Part shown: piece by piece, positions 1 through 7,171 of the stretch
Position numbering within the stretch: position 1 is the first letter of the stretch
Layout: each line of letters begins with the position of its first letter
Origin: an uncultured Pseudorhodobacter sp.
GTDB taxonomy: Bacteria; Pseudomonadota; Alphaproteobacteria; Rhodobacterales; Rhodobacteraceae
Length of the DNA: 13,853 bases
Assembly (NCBI GenBank): GCA_945952425.1
Contig: CAMFIX010000026.1
Location: 1-13,853, forward strand
Direction: 5' to 3'
Program-made: the position numbers and the translations under genes
The notes under the pieces: generated by a model
The model's database searches: none
What the model was told of the DNA's origin: nothing
What the model saw: the letters and a program-made list of their open reading frames with translations, nothing else

Positions 1-5
1 TCCGC

Positions 6-1034
6 GTGTCTGGCATCACGCTCAGTGTCGCCGGGGGCAATCCGGCCATGCGGATGAAGCTGGTCAAGGCGATCGAGGGCCGTCCAGGTCTGCGCGTGAT
101 CGGCCAGGCCTCCGACCTGCCCGCCACCTATACCGCCGCCGAAGCGATGGAGCCCGACCTGGTTCTGGTCGCCCGCGAGCTGACCTTGCTGCCGGAATTC
201 AGCCTGATGCGCTCGCTGTTTCGCGCGCTTGAGGCGCGGTGGATTCCGGTCGATCACCGCTCCACCGGCCAGGGGCCCGCCAATTCCGTCGATACCGCGG
301 GGGATTTTCCGCCCATCGACACCGGCGCCGCGCCCGAGGCGATCTGCGCACAGATCCTCTCGACCATGCACAGCCCCACGGCGCTGAAAGTGGCCGCGCC
401 CGCGATTTCGGCGCCGCTGCGCAGCACCGCGGCGATGCGGCCGGGCAAACTGATCCTGATCGGCGCCTCGACCGGCGGGGTCGATGCCCTGCTGACGGTC
501 CTCTCCGCCCTGCCGAAAGATTGCCCGCCCGTCGCGGTGGTGCAGCACACCGGCCAGGGCTTCAGCGAAAGCCTGATCCGCCTGCTCGACCGGCGTTGCG
601 CCGTGAGTGTCGTCGCCGCGCAAGACGGGATGGAGCTTTCGGCCGGCCAGGTCGTGGTCGCCGCTGGCTGCCCGGGTCATATGCGGCTGAAGGGCGGAAA
701 ACCCTGGCGCATCTCGGTCGAACCGGGCCCGCAAGTTTCCGGCCACATGCCCTCGGTCGATGCGCTTTTCCATTCCGCGGTCGCGTCGGCGGGCAATGTC
801 GTCGCCGCACTCCTGACCGGCATGGGCCGCGACGGGGCCGAGGGGCTGCTTGCGCTCCGCAAGGGCGGCGCCGCGACACTCGGGCAGGATGAAAGTTCCA
901 GCGTCGTCTATGGCATGCCGCGCGCGGCCTGGGAAATCGGCGCCGTGCGCCAGCAACTGCCGCTCGGCGACATCGCCGCGGCCATCCTGAAGGCTTGCGC
1001 CCAAGGAAACGAGGAAGGACGGATCGCATCGTGA
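6..1034 (+). CDS. cheB: CheB-type protein-glutamate methylesterase with a degenerate receiver domain
   Basis: The product removes methyl groups from glutamates of chemoreceptors and, in the CheB family, is normally switched on by CheA phosphorylation. The C-terminal catalytic domain (about residues 148-330 of 342) is intact: GASTGG carries Ser155, QH carries His181 and GMGRDGA carries Asp276, with the family's Ser-to-His spacing of 26. The N-terminal domain (about 1-80) has the receiver length and pattern, but the acidic pair is Gly10-Gly11 and the phospho-acceptor position is Ala56 (PDLVLVAREL). A Pro/Ala-rich linker (about 85-146) joins the two. The GTG at 6 is a plausible start because the first receiver strand begins at residue 5, but only five upstream bases are visible, so its Shine-Dalgarno site cannot be judged. 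The stop overlaps the cheD start, implying coupled translation. An unusual QHT replaces the common QHM after the catalytic His. Confidence 0.92.
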   Translation: MSGITLSVAGGNPAMRMKLVKAIEGRPGLRVIGQASDLPATYTAAEAMEPDLVLVARELTLLPEFSLMRSLFRALEARWIPVDHRSTGQGPANSVDTAGDFPPIDTGAAPEAICAQILSTMHSPTALKVAAPAISAPLRSTAAMRPGKLILIGASTGGVDALLTVLSALPKDCPPVAVVQHTGQGFSESLIRLLDRRCAVSVVAAQDGMELSAGQVVVAAGCPGHMRLKGGKPWRISVEPGPQVSGHMPSVDALFHSAVASAGNVVAALLTGMGRDGAEGLLALRKGGAATLGQDESSSVVYGMPRAAWEIGAVRQQLPLGDIAAAILKACAQGNEEGRIAS

Positions 1035-1564
1035 CTGTCGTTACCGAAGGAAAGCTCGTCTATGTCGTGCAAGGGACATATTACGTCTCCAAACACCCCG
1101 AGGCGAAATTCTCCACCGTCCTGGGGTCTTGCATCTCGGTCTGTCTTTACGACCCGGTGGCCGCCATCGGGGGCATGAACCACTTCCTGCTGCCCGCCGG
1201 TCGCGGCTCCGAATCGGGGCATATCCGCTTTGGCGTCAACGCGATGGAGCATCTGATCAACGAGCTTCTGAAATCCGGCGCACTGAAAAGCCGCTTGCAG
1301 GCCAAGCTCTTCGGCGGCGCGCGCATGTCGGCGACGCTCTCCGACATCGGGCGTCAAAACGCGGCCTTCGCCCATACGTTCCTGGGCAACGAGGGCATCC
1401 CCGTCACCTCGGAAAGCATCGGCGGCACGCTGGCGCGGCGGGTGATCTTCACGCCTGCGACCGGCGCGGCCAAGCAGCTCTTCGTCCAGGCCGACGAGGT
1501 CGAACTGAACGAAGTGCCGCCGCCGCGGCCCAAGACCCCCGTCGTCAATATGGAGCTTTTCTGA
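1031..1564 (+). CDS. cheD: CheD chemoreceptor glutamine deamidase
   Basis: CheD deamidates specific glutamines of chemoreceptors, making methyl-accepting glutamates, and in some species modulates CheC phosphatase. The 177-residue product has the family signature: LGSCISVCLYD with the catalytic Cys34, and GGMNHFLLP with His51. The 17-residue Cys-His spacing equals that of the Thermotoga enzyme (Cys27/His44). I chose the GTG at 1031, which overlaps the cheB stop (GTGA) and has a purine-rich ribosome site, AGGAAGGA, at about 1012-1019. A TTG start at 995 would add twelve basic residues not found in CheD and lie inside cheB. It pairs with cheB as the receptor-modification end of a chemotaxis operon whose other genes must lie to the left. 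Confidence 0.95.
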   Translation: MTVVTEGKLVYVVQGTYYVSKHPEAKFSTVLGSCISVCLYDPVAAIGGMNHFLLPAGRGSESGHIRFGVNAMEHLINELLKSGALKSRLQAKLFGGARMSATLSDIGRQNAAFAHTFLGNEGIPVTSESIGGTLARRVIFTPATGAAKQLFVQADEVELNEVPPPRPKTPVVNMELF

Positions 1565-1618
1565 CAGGTTGATCTTGCCCGGCCTGCCCCTGCACACTGG
1601 CCGAAAAGCGAGGGCACG

Positions 1619-2677
1619 ATGCAGATCGAAGATATCGAGACCCCGGCCGTCCTGGTCGACCTGAACATCGTCGAGGCCAATATCCAGCGCACCCAGCTGG
1701 TCTTCGATCAGCTGGGCATCGGCTTTCGGCCGCATGTGAAGACGCACAAGATCCCCTGGCTCGCGCGCCAACAGATTCAGGCCGGCGCCATCGGGATCGC
1801 CGCGCAGAAAATCTCCGAGGCAGAGGTTTTCGCGGCCGAGGATTTCGACGATATTCTTTTGTGTTTCAACCTCTTGTCCCCCGACAAGATCGCCCGCGCC
1901 CGCAGCCTGGCCGAGAAATGCCAGCTCAGCACCGTGGCGGACAATATCGAGGTGGTCGCCGCCTTGTCCGAGGGGTTTCGCGGCGCCGATCTGCCGCTTT
2001 CGGTGCTGGTCGAGTGCGACACCGGGGCCGGGCGCTGCGGCGTGCAATCGCCCGAGGCGGCCCGCGACCTCGCCCGCACCATCGCCCATGCCAAGGGTTT
2101 GCGATTCGGCGGGCTGATGACCTATCCGCGTCCCGATACCGAAACCCGGGTCGAGGCTTTTCTGGCCGAGGCGCGCGACCTGATCCTGCAGGACATCGGC
2201 ACCTGCCCGACCATTTCGGGCGGCGGCTCTCCCTCGCTGAGCCATGCCGGTCGGGTGAAATCCCTGACGGAATATCGTGCCGGAACATATATTTACAACG
2301 ACCGCTCACTGATCGCCCGCGGCGCTTGTCTGGAAAACGACTGCGCGCTGACGGTTCTGGCGACCGTCGTCAGCCGACCGACGCATGACCGGGCCATCCT
2401 CGACGCCGGGTCGAAAAGCCTGACCTCGGACCTCTTCGGCCTGACCGGCCACGGGCTGATCCGCGGCTATCCTGGCGCCGAGATCACCGCTTTGTCGGAA
2501 GAGCATGGCCATGTCGACTTCCGCCACTGCGCGACCCGCCCCACCCTAGGCGAGAAGTTGCGCATCATTCCGAACCATGTCTGCCCGGTTTCGAACCTCG
2601 TCGACCAGGTGATTTTCACGCGGGGAGAGGACGTTTGGCGCCCCTGGCCGGTCGCCGCGCGGGGTTGCGTGATCTGA
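1619..2677 (+). CDS. PLP-dependent D-threonine aldolase / D-serine dehydratase family enzyme
   Basis: This 352-residue protein has the fold-type III (alanine racemase-like) N-terminal barrel followed by the small beta domain of the D-serine dehydratase-like family. The Schiff-base lysine is Lys41 in RPHVKTHK, the phosphate loop is SGGGSP (200-205), and YRAGTYIYND (219-228) is a family signature. The metal site reads PNHVCP, giving His320 and Cys322. As I recall, His-x-Cys is the zinc pair of D-serine and D-threo-3-hydroxyaspartate dehydratases, whereas characterised D-threonine aldolases use His-x-Asp, so a dehydratase is slightly favoured. Length matches the family. It sits 54 bases after cheD and 22 before the deacetylase gene. 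A weak purine stretch (GCGAGGG) precedes the ATG. The true substrate, a D-beta-hydroxy amino acid, is not settled by sequence. Confidence 0.85.
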   Translation: MQIEDIETPAVLVDLNIVEANIQRTQLVFDQLGIGFRPHVKTHKIPWLARQQIQAGAIGIAAQKISEAEVFAAEDFDDILLCFNLLSPDKIARARSLAEKCQLSTVADNIEVVAALSEGFRGADLPLSVLVECDTGAGRCGVQSPEAARDLARTIAHAKGLRFGGLMTYPRPDTETRVEAFLAEARDLILQDIGTCPTISGGGSPSLSHAGRVKSLTEYRAGTYIYNDRSLIARGACLENDCALTVLATVVSRPTHDRAILDAGSKSLTSDLFGLTGHGLIRGYPGAEITALSEEHGHVDFRHCATRPTLGEKLRIIPNHVCPVSNLVDQVIFTRGEDVWRPWPVAARGCVI

Positions 2678-2699
2678 CGGCGCGGCGCAACATCGCGTC

Positions 2700-3602
2700 A
2701 TGACCCTGCTTTACACCCATCCCGACGCCAACCGCCACCGCACGCCGCCCGGCCACCCCGAGCAGGTCGCGCGCATCGCCGCCGTGGAAACCGCGCTCGC
2801 GCCCCTGGGCCTGACCCGGCGCGACAGCCCGCTCGCCGATCCCGCCGACCTGTTGCGCTGCCATCCGCAAAGCTACCTGCAGCGGATCGCGGCCGCCGAG
2901 CCTACCAGCGGTAGTATCCAGCTGGACGCCGACACCTGGATGTCGCCCGGAAGCCACGACGCCGCCCTCCGCGCCGTCGGTGGCGCCTGTGCCGCGGTCG
3001 ATGCCGTCCTAGGCGGCTACCCCAACGCCTTCGTCCTCGCCCGCCCGCCCGGTCACCATGCCGAGACCGCGCGGCCGATGGGCTTTTGCCTCTTCGGCAC
3101 TGTCGCCATCGCCGCCAAGCGCGCGATTGCCGCGGGGGCCCGCGTCGCTGTCGTCGATTTCGACGTGCATCACGGCAACGGCACGCAGGATCTTTTGTGG
3201 GACGAGCCGCAGGTTCTGTTCGCGACCAGCCAGCAGATGCCGCTTTGGCCCGGCTCGGGCCATCCGTCCGAGGTCGGCGCACATGGGCAGATCGTCAACC
3301 TCCCCCTGCCGCCCGACAGCGACGGCGCCCATATGCGCCGCGCCTACAAGGCCACGATCCTGCCGCGCCTTGCCGCCTATCGCCCTGATTTTCTTTTGAT
3401 TTCTGCCGGGTTCGACGCCCATGCCGCCGACCCTCTCGCCCAGCTGAACTGGCTGGAGGAGGATTTCGCATGGCTGACGGAACAGCTTTGCGACCTGTGT
3501 CCGCGGGTGGTATCCGTCCTGGAAGGCGGCTATGATCTGCCCGCTTTGGGGGCGAGTGCCGCCGCCCATGTCGCCGTTTTGCAGGAGCGCGCCCGTGACT
3601 GA
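2700..3602 (+). CDS. Histone-deacetylase-family zinc amidohydrolase
   Basis: The 300-residue product belongs to the arginase/deacetylase superfamily (HDAC, AcuC and acetylpolyamine amidohydrolase relatives) and probably removes acyl groups from a lysine side chain or small amine. RPPGHHA carries the His119-His120 pair; DFDVHHGNGTQ supplies zinc ligands Asp155 and His157; SAGFDAH supplies Asp239; and EGGYDL carries the transition-state Tyr278. The segment usually written GFC(L/F)FNN reads GFCLFGT here (128-134), so the conserved Asn pair is lost. No good Shine-Dalgarno site precedes the ATG, so translation may depend on the upstream gene. Its last 8 bases overlap xseB. Bacterial members of this family occur beside xseB, ispA and dxs in many Rhodobacterales (recalled), but no pathway link is established. 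The natural substrate is unknown. Confidence 0.92.
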   Translation: MTLLYTHPDANRHRTPPGHPEQVARIAAVETALAPLGLTRRDSPLADPADLLRCHPQSYLQRIAAAEPTSGSIQLDADTWMSPGSHDAALRAVGGACAAVDAVLGGYPNAFVLARPPGHHAETARPMGFCLFGTVAIAAKRAIAAGARVAVVDFDVHHGNGTQDLLWDEPQVLFATSQQMPLWPGSGHPSEVGAHGQIVNLPLPPDSDGAHMRRAYKATILPRLAAYRPDFLLISAGFDAHAADPLAQLNWLEEDFAWLTEQLCDLCPRVVSVLEGGYDLPALGASAAAHVAVLQERARD

Positions 3603-3834
3603 GAAGCCGATTTCCGACCTGTCCTTCGAAGAGGCCATGGCCGAGCTGGAGCGCGTCGTCGGCCAGCTGGAGCGTGGCGATGTTGCGCTGGAGGCCTCGA
3701 TCGCGCTGTACGAACGCGGCGATGCGCTGAAAAAGCACTGCGCGAAGAAGCTTGCCGATGCGGAGGCCAAGGTCGAGCTGATCCGCGCCGCCGAGGGCAA
3801 GGCGGTCGGCACGGCGCCGATGGAGGGGGCGTGA
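3595..3834 (+). CDS. xseB: Exodeoxyribonuclease VII small subunit
   Basis: XseB is the small subunit of exonuclease VII; several copies bind the XseA catalytic subunit, which degrades single-stranded DNA. The 79-residue product matches the family in length and pattern: the helical motif LSFEEAMAELERVVGQLERG (9-28), then LEASIALYERGDAL and a charged second helix ending in KLADAEAKVE. I place the start at GTG 3595, with GCAGGAGCG at about 3581-3589 as ribosome site. A longer in-frame ATG at 3532 would add a proline-rich stretch read out of frame from the deacetylase gene and unlike any XseB. It overlaps the genes on both sides by 4-8 bases, so it is clearly part of the same transcript. xseA is not in the window. 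Confidence 0.96.
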   Translation: MTEKPISDLSFEEAMAELERVVGQLERGDVALEASIALYERGDALKKHCAKKLADAEAKVELIRAAEGKAVGTAPMEGA

Positions 3835-4694
3835 GCTTTCCGGCCCAGCTCGCAGCCGATGCGGCGGCGATCCAGGCGGGTCTGCAGGCGGCCCTGGCCG
3901 ACCATGCCGAAGAGCCGGTCATCCACGCCATGCGCTATGCGCTGAACGGCGGCAAAAGGCTGCGCGGCTTCCTTGTGCTTGAATCCGCTCGACTTTTTGG
4001 CGTGGACTCGGCGCTGCCCGCCGCCTGCTCGGTTGAGGCTTTGCACGCCTATAGCCTGGTGCACGACGATCTGCCCTGCATGGACGACGACGACCTGCGC
4101 CGCGGATTGCCGACCGTTCACCGCAAATGGGACGAGGCGACGGCGGTCCTGGCCGGGGATGCGTTGCAGACCCTGGCCTTCGCGCTTTTGACCGATCCGG
4201 CTTTGGGCCCCGCCGACCGGCGGATCGCGCTGGTGGCGGGCCTTGCCAAGGCCTCGGGCGCCGAGGGGATGGTTCTTGGCCAGGCGCTTGATATTGCGGC
4301 GGAAACTGCCGCAACTCCCCTGACCCTGCCGCAGATCACCCGGCTGCAGGCCGGCAAGACCGGCGCGCTCATCCGCTTTTCGGCCGAGGCCGGGGCGATC
4401 CTCGCGGCCGAGGATCCCGCGCCGCTGCGCAGCTATGCCACGGCCCTCGGCCTGGCTTTCCAGATCGCCGACGACATTCTGGATGTGACGGGCGATCCGG
4501 CCAAGGCGGGCAAAAGGCTGCAAAAGGACGCGGCGGCGGGCAAGGCGACCTTTGTGTCGCTGCTTGGGCTGGAAGCCGCCCAGGCGCGCGCCAGATCCCT
4601 GGTCGATGAGGCGGCCACGGCTCTTTCGCCCTATGGTGCAAGGGCCGTCACCCTGATAGAGGCCGCGCATTTCGTCGTCACGCGAGAGAGCTGA
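3831..4694 (+). CDS. ispA: Farnesyl diphosphate synthase (short-chain polyprenyl synthase)
   Basis: The enzyme condenses isopentenyl diphosphate with dimethylallyl and geranyl diphosphate to make farnesyl diphosphate, the precursor of quinones, carotenoids and undecaprenyl lipid. The 287-residue protein has the first aspartate-rich motif DDLPCMDDDD (Asp79, Asp80, Asp85) and the second DDILD (214-218), plus GGKRLRG (40-46) for diphosphate binding. The residues before the first motif, HAYSLVHDD, are the same as I recall for E. coli IspA, which favours the C15 product over longer chains. The GTG start at 3831 overlaps the xseB stop and is preceded by TGGAGGGGG (3821-3829). The stop is directly followed by the dxs ATG. 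A geranylgeranyl product (as for carotenoid CrtE) is the main alternative, but the xseB-ispA-dxs setting argues for IspA. Confidence 0.93.
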   Translation: MSFPAQLAADAAAIQAGLQAALADHAEEPVIHAMRYALNGGKRLRGFLVLESARLFGVDSALPAACSVEALHAYSLVHDDLPCMDDDDLRRGLPTVHRKWDEATAVLAGDALQTLAFALLTDPALGPADRRIALVAGLAKASGAEGMVLGQALDIAAETAATPLTLPQITRLQAGKTGALIRFSAEAGAILAAEDPAPLRSYATALGLAFQIADDILDVTGDPAKAGKRLQKDAAAGKATFVSLLGLEAAQARARSLVDEAATALSPYGARAVTLIEAAHFVVTRES

Positions 4695-6605
4695 ATGGAC
4701 CGCCCCGCCACCCCGACCCTCGACCGCGTGAAGCTGCCCGCCGACCTGAAGGCGCTGAGCGACCGCGAGCTGCACGCGCTCGCCGCCGAGCTGCGGGCCG
4801 AGACGATCTCGGCGGTTTCGGTCACGGGCGGGCATCTGGGCGCGGGGCTTGGCGTGGTCGAGCTGACCGTGGCGCTGCACGCCGTCTTTGACGCGCCGCG
4901 CGACAAGATCATATGGGATGTGGGGCACCAGTGTTACCCCCACAAAATCTTGACAGGCCGCCGCGACCGCATCCGCACCTTGCGGACCGAGGGCGGGTTG
5001 TCGGGCTTTACCAAGCGCAGCGAATCCCCATTCGATCCCTTCGGCGCGGCGCATAGCTCGACCTCGATTTCCGCCGCTTTGGGCTTTGCCATGGCCGCCG
5101 ACCTTGGCGGCGACCCCGGCGATGCGGTGGCGGTGATCGGCGACGGCTCCATGAGCGCAGGCATGGCGTTCGAGGCGATGAACAACGCGGGCCATCTGAA
5201 AAAGCGGCTTTTCGTCGTGCTGAACGACAACGAGATGTCGATCGCGCCCCCAGTCGGCGCGCTGTCCTCCTATCTGTCGCGCCTTTACGCCGGCGCGCCT
5301 TATCAGGAGATCAAGCAGGCCGCCAAAGGCATGGTCAGCCTTCTGCCGGAGCCCTTGCAGGAGGGCGCCCGCCGCGCGAAAGAGATGTTGAAAAGCATGA
5401 CGGTCGGCGGGACGCTGTTCGAAGAGCTGGGATTTTCCTATGTCGGCCCGATAGATGGCCATGACCTCGACCAGCTTTTGCCGGTGCTGCGCACGGTTCA
5501 TGCGCGGGCGACGGGGCCGGTGCTGATCCATGTGCTGACCAAGAAGGGCAAGGGTTATGCGCCCGCCGAGATGGCCGCCGACAAGGGCCATGCGCGGGCG
5601 AAGTTCGACGTGGTGACGGGCGAGCAGAAGAAGACCCCCTCCAACGCGCCCGCCTATACCAAGGTTTTCGCCGAAAGCCTGATCCGCGAGGCCGAGGCCG
5701 ATTCCCGAATCGTCGGCGTCACCGCTGCCATGCCCGACGGCACCGGCCTCGATCTTTTCGCGGGCCGTTTCCCCAAGCGGATGTTCGATGTGGGCATTGC
5801 CGAGCAGCACGCGGTGACCTTTTCGGCAGGTCTTGCGGCGGGGGGGATGAAGCCCTTCTGCGCGATCTATTCGACCTTCCTGCAGCGCGGCTACGACCAG
5901 GTCGTGCATGACGTGGCGATCCAGCGGCTTCCGGTGCGCTTTGCCATCGACCGCGCCGGGCTGGTGGGGGCGGATGGGGCGACCCATGCGGGCTCTTTCG
6001 ACGTGGCTTTCCTCGCGAACCTGCCCGGGATGGTGGTGATGGCCGCCGCCGACGAGGCCGAGCTGGTCCATATGGTCGCCACCGCCGCCGCGCACAACGA
6101 CGGCCCCATCGCCTTCCGCTATCCCCGCGGCGAGGGAATGGGGGTCGAGATGCCCGCCCGCGGCGTGCCGCTGGAAATCGGCCGCGGCCGCCTGCTGCGC
6201 GAGGGCACCCGCGTCGCGATCCTGTCCTTCGGCACCCGGCTGGCCGAGGTTCTGAAGGCCGCCGAGAGCCTTTCCGCCCGCGGCCTGCCCCCCACCGTGG
6301 TGGACGCCCGTTTCGCCAAGCCTCTGGACCGCGAGCTGATCCTGCAGCTGGCCCGCAACCACGAGGCGCTGATCACGGTCGAAGAGGGCGCCGTGGGCGG
6401 CTTCGGCAGTCACGTTGCCCAGCTTCTGGCCGAGGAAGGCATCTTCGACCGCGGGCTGAAATATCGCTCGATGGTGCTGCCGGATATCTTCATCGACCAG
6501 GCCTCCCCCGAGGCCATGTATCGCGTGGCTGGCATGAACGCCCCGCAGATCGAGGCCAAGGTGCTGGAAACGCTGGGAATTGCGACCGTGGGGCTGCGGG
6601 CGTGA
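4695..6605 (+). CDS. dxs: 1-deoxy-D-xylulose-5-phosphate synthase
   Basis: Dxs uses thiamine diphosphate to join pyruvate and glyceraldehyde 3-phosphate, the first and usually flux-controlling step of the MEP pathway to isoprenoids. The 636-residue protein has the full family layout. GGHLGAGLG (45-53) holds the active-site His47; DVGHQCYPHKILTGR (75-89) is close to invariant; GDGSMSAG (149-156) through LNDNEMSI (176-183) is the ThDP/Mg site; DVGIAEQHAVTF marks the central domain with its catalytic glutamate; and the C-terminal transketolase-type domain runs to about residue 630. It starts on the base after the ispA stop, with only a weak GAGAG ribosome site, so translational coupling is likely. 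Its stop overlaps the GTG of the DUF2478 gene. With ispA it puts the entry and chain-elongation steps of isoprenoid synthesis on one transcript. Confidence 0.98.
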   Translation: MDRPATPTLDRVKLPADLKALSDRELHALAAELRAETISAVSVTGGHLGAGLGVVELTVALHAVFDAPRDKIIWDVGHQCYPHKILTGRRDRIRTLRTEGGLSGFTKRSESPFDPFGAAHSSTSISAALGFAMAADLGGDPGDAVAVIGDGSMSAGMAFEAMNNAGHLKKRLFVVLNDNEMSIAPPVGALSSYLSRLYAGAPYQEIKQAAKGMVSLLPEPLQEGARRAKEMLKSMTVGGTLFEELGFSYVGPIDGHDLDQLLPVLRTVHARATGPVLIHVLTKKGKGYAPAEMAADKGHARAKFDVVTGEQKKTPSNAPAYTKVFAESLIREAEADSRIVGVTAAMPDGTGLDLFAGRFPKRMFDVGIAEQHAVTFSAGLAAGGMKPFCAIYSTFLQRGYDQVVHDVAIQRLPVRFAIDRAGLVGADGATHAGSFDVAFLANLPGMVVMAAADEAELVHMVATAAAHNDGPIAFRYPRGEGMGVEMPARGVPLEIGRGRLLREGTRVAILSFGTRLAEVLKAAESLSARGLPPTVVDARFAKPLDRELILQLARNHEALITVEEGAVGGFGSHVAQLLAEEGIFDRGLKYRSMVLPDIFIDQASPEAMYRVAGMNAPQIEAKVLETLGIATVGLRA

Positions 6606-7096
6606 AACTCGCCTATGTCAGCCAGCGCGGCCATGGGCAGACCGGCACCTGCCTGGCGGAGGCGGCCGAGATCCTCGCCGCCTCGGGCGTCGCGCTGCAA
6701 GGCACCGTCACCGTGCCCGACCCCTGCATCGACCCGACCTGCGACATGCTCTTGCGCATCCTGCCCGACGGGCCGGTGATGCGGATCAACCAGAACCTCG
6801 GGCCGCAATCCAAGGGCTGTCGGCTGGACACCTCTGCGCTGGAAGAGGTGGTGATGGCGGTTTCGGCGCGCGGCACCGGCGCCAAGCTCTTGATCGTCAA
6901 CAAGTTCGGCAAGCTGGAGGCGATGGGCCGCGGCTTCGTCCCGCTGATCGCCGAGGCCCTGAGCAACGGCATTCCCGTCATCACCGGCGTCAATGCGATC
7001 AACCTGCCCGAGCTTTTGTCCTTTGCGGGCGACCTGGCGCAAGAGCTTCCCGCCGATCCGCAGGCCATAGCGGCCTGGGCATTAGGCAACGCCTAA
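6602..7096 (+). CDS. DUF2478 family protein
   Basis: The 164-residue product matches the DUF2478 family as I recall it. Diagnostic stretches are QNLGPQSKGCRLD (63-75), LLIVNKFGKLEAMGRG, IPVITGV and the ending QELPADPQAIAAWAL. The N-terminus (KLAYVSQRG) replaces the more typical Val/Ala-rich strand with an acidic turn, and it is followed by a GHGQTG turn. Cysteines near CIDPTCDM and GCRLD are notable in so short a protein. Family members have no firmly known activity; they are often seen near molybdate transport or nitrogenase genes, which are absent here. No signal peptide or membrane segment is visible, so it is probably cytoplasmic. The GTG start overlaps the dxs stop (GTGA), so it is translated with dxs. 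Its stop codon lies inside a perfect dyad (7081-7097). Confidence 0.85.
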   Translation: MKLAYVSQRGHGQTGTCLAEAAEILAASGVALQGTVTVPDPCIDPTCDMLLRILPDGPVMRINQNLGPQSKGCRLDTSALEEVVMAVSARGTGAKLLIVNKFGKLEAMGRGFVPLIAEALSNGIPVITGVNAINLPELLSFAGDLAQELPADPQAIAAWALGNA

Positions 7097-7097
7097 T
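7081..7097. promoter_or_regulatory. Perfect 7-3-7 dyad, candidate LysR-type operator
   Basis: ATTAGGC and GCCTAAT flank a 3-base centre, AAC. Inside the dyad, T7083 and A7095 are separated by exactly 11 bases, which is the T-N11-A form of LysR-regulator sites. It lies 74 bases upstream of the chosen Rieske oxygenase start, the first gene of an operon that itself encodes a LysR protein. It overlaps the end and stop codon of the DUF2478 gene. A transcription terminator is less likely because the stem is short and no T-run follows. Binding by the operon's LysR protein is inference. Confidence 0.45.
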
Positions 7098-7171
7098 CCA
7101 GGCGAAGAATTTCCATAGTTGGATTTAATCCGCAGCTGCGGCATCCTGCGCTTCAGCGAATGGGGTGCATC
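7097..7171 (+). promoter_or_regulatory. Probable promoter region of the Rieske oxygenase operon
   Basis: This 75-base gap is AT-richer than its surroundings (GAAGAATTTCC, GGATTTAATCC) and precedes the first gene of the catabolic operon. TTTAAT at 7124-7129 is a possible -10 hexamer but has no convincing -35 partner. Two perfect palindromes overlap by two bases: GGATTTAATCC (7121-7131) and CCGCAGCTGCGG (7130-7141). They may be operator sites or may fold in the leader RNA. The exact promoter cannot be fixed from sequence alone. Confidence 0.4.

Noticed and set aside
908..2245. A 445-codon open frame on the - strand
   Set aside because: It spans the antisense of cheB, cheD and the PLP enzyme and has no domain signature.
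3009..6413. A 1134-codon open frame on the - strand
   Set aside because: It lies opposite four well-recognised + strand genes, its translation is Gly/Arg/Ala/His-rich without domain signatures, and such antisense frames are common in GC-rich codon-biased DNA.
7081..7097. Intrinsic terminator after the DUF2478 gene
   Set aside because: The 7-bp stem is short and is followed by CCAGGCG rather than a T-run; an operator fits better.
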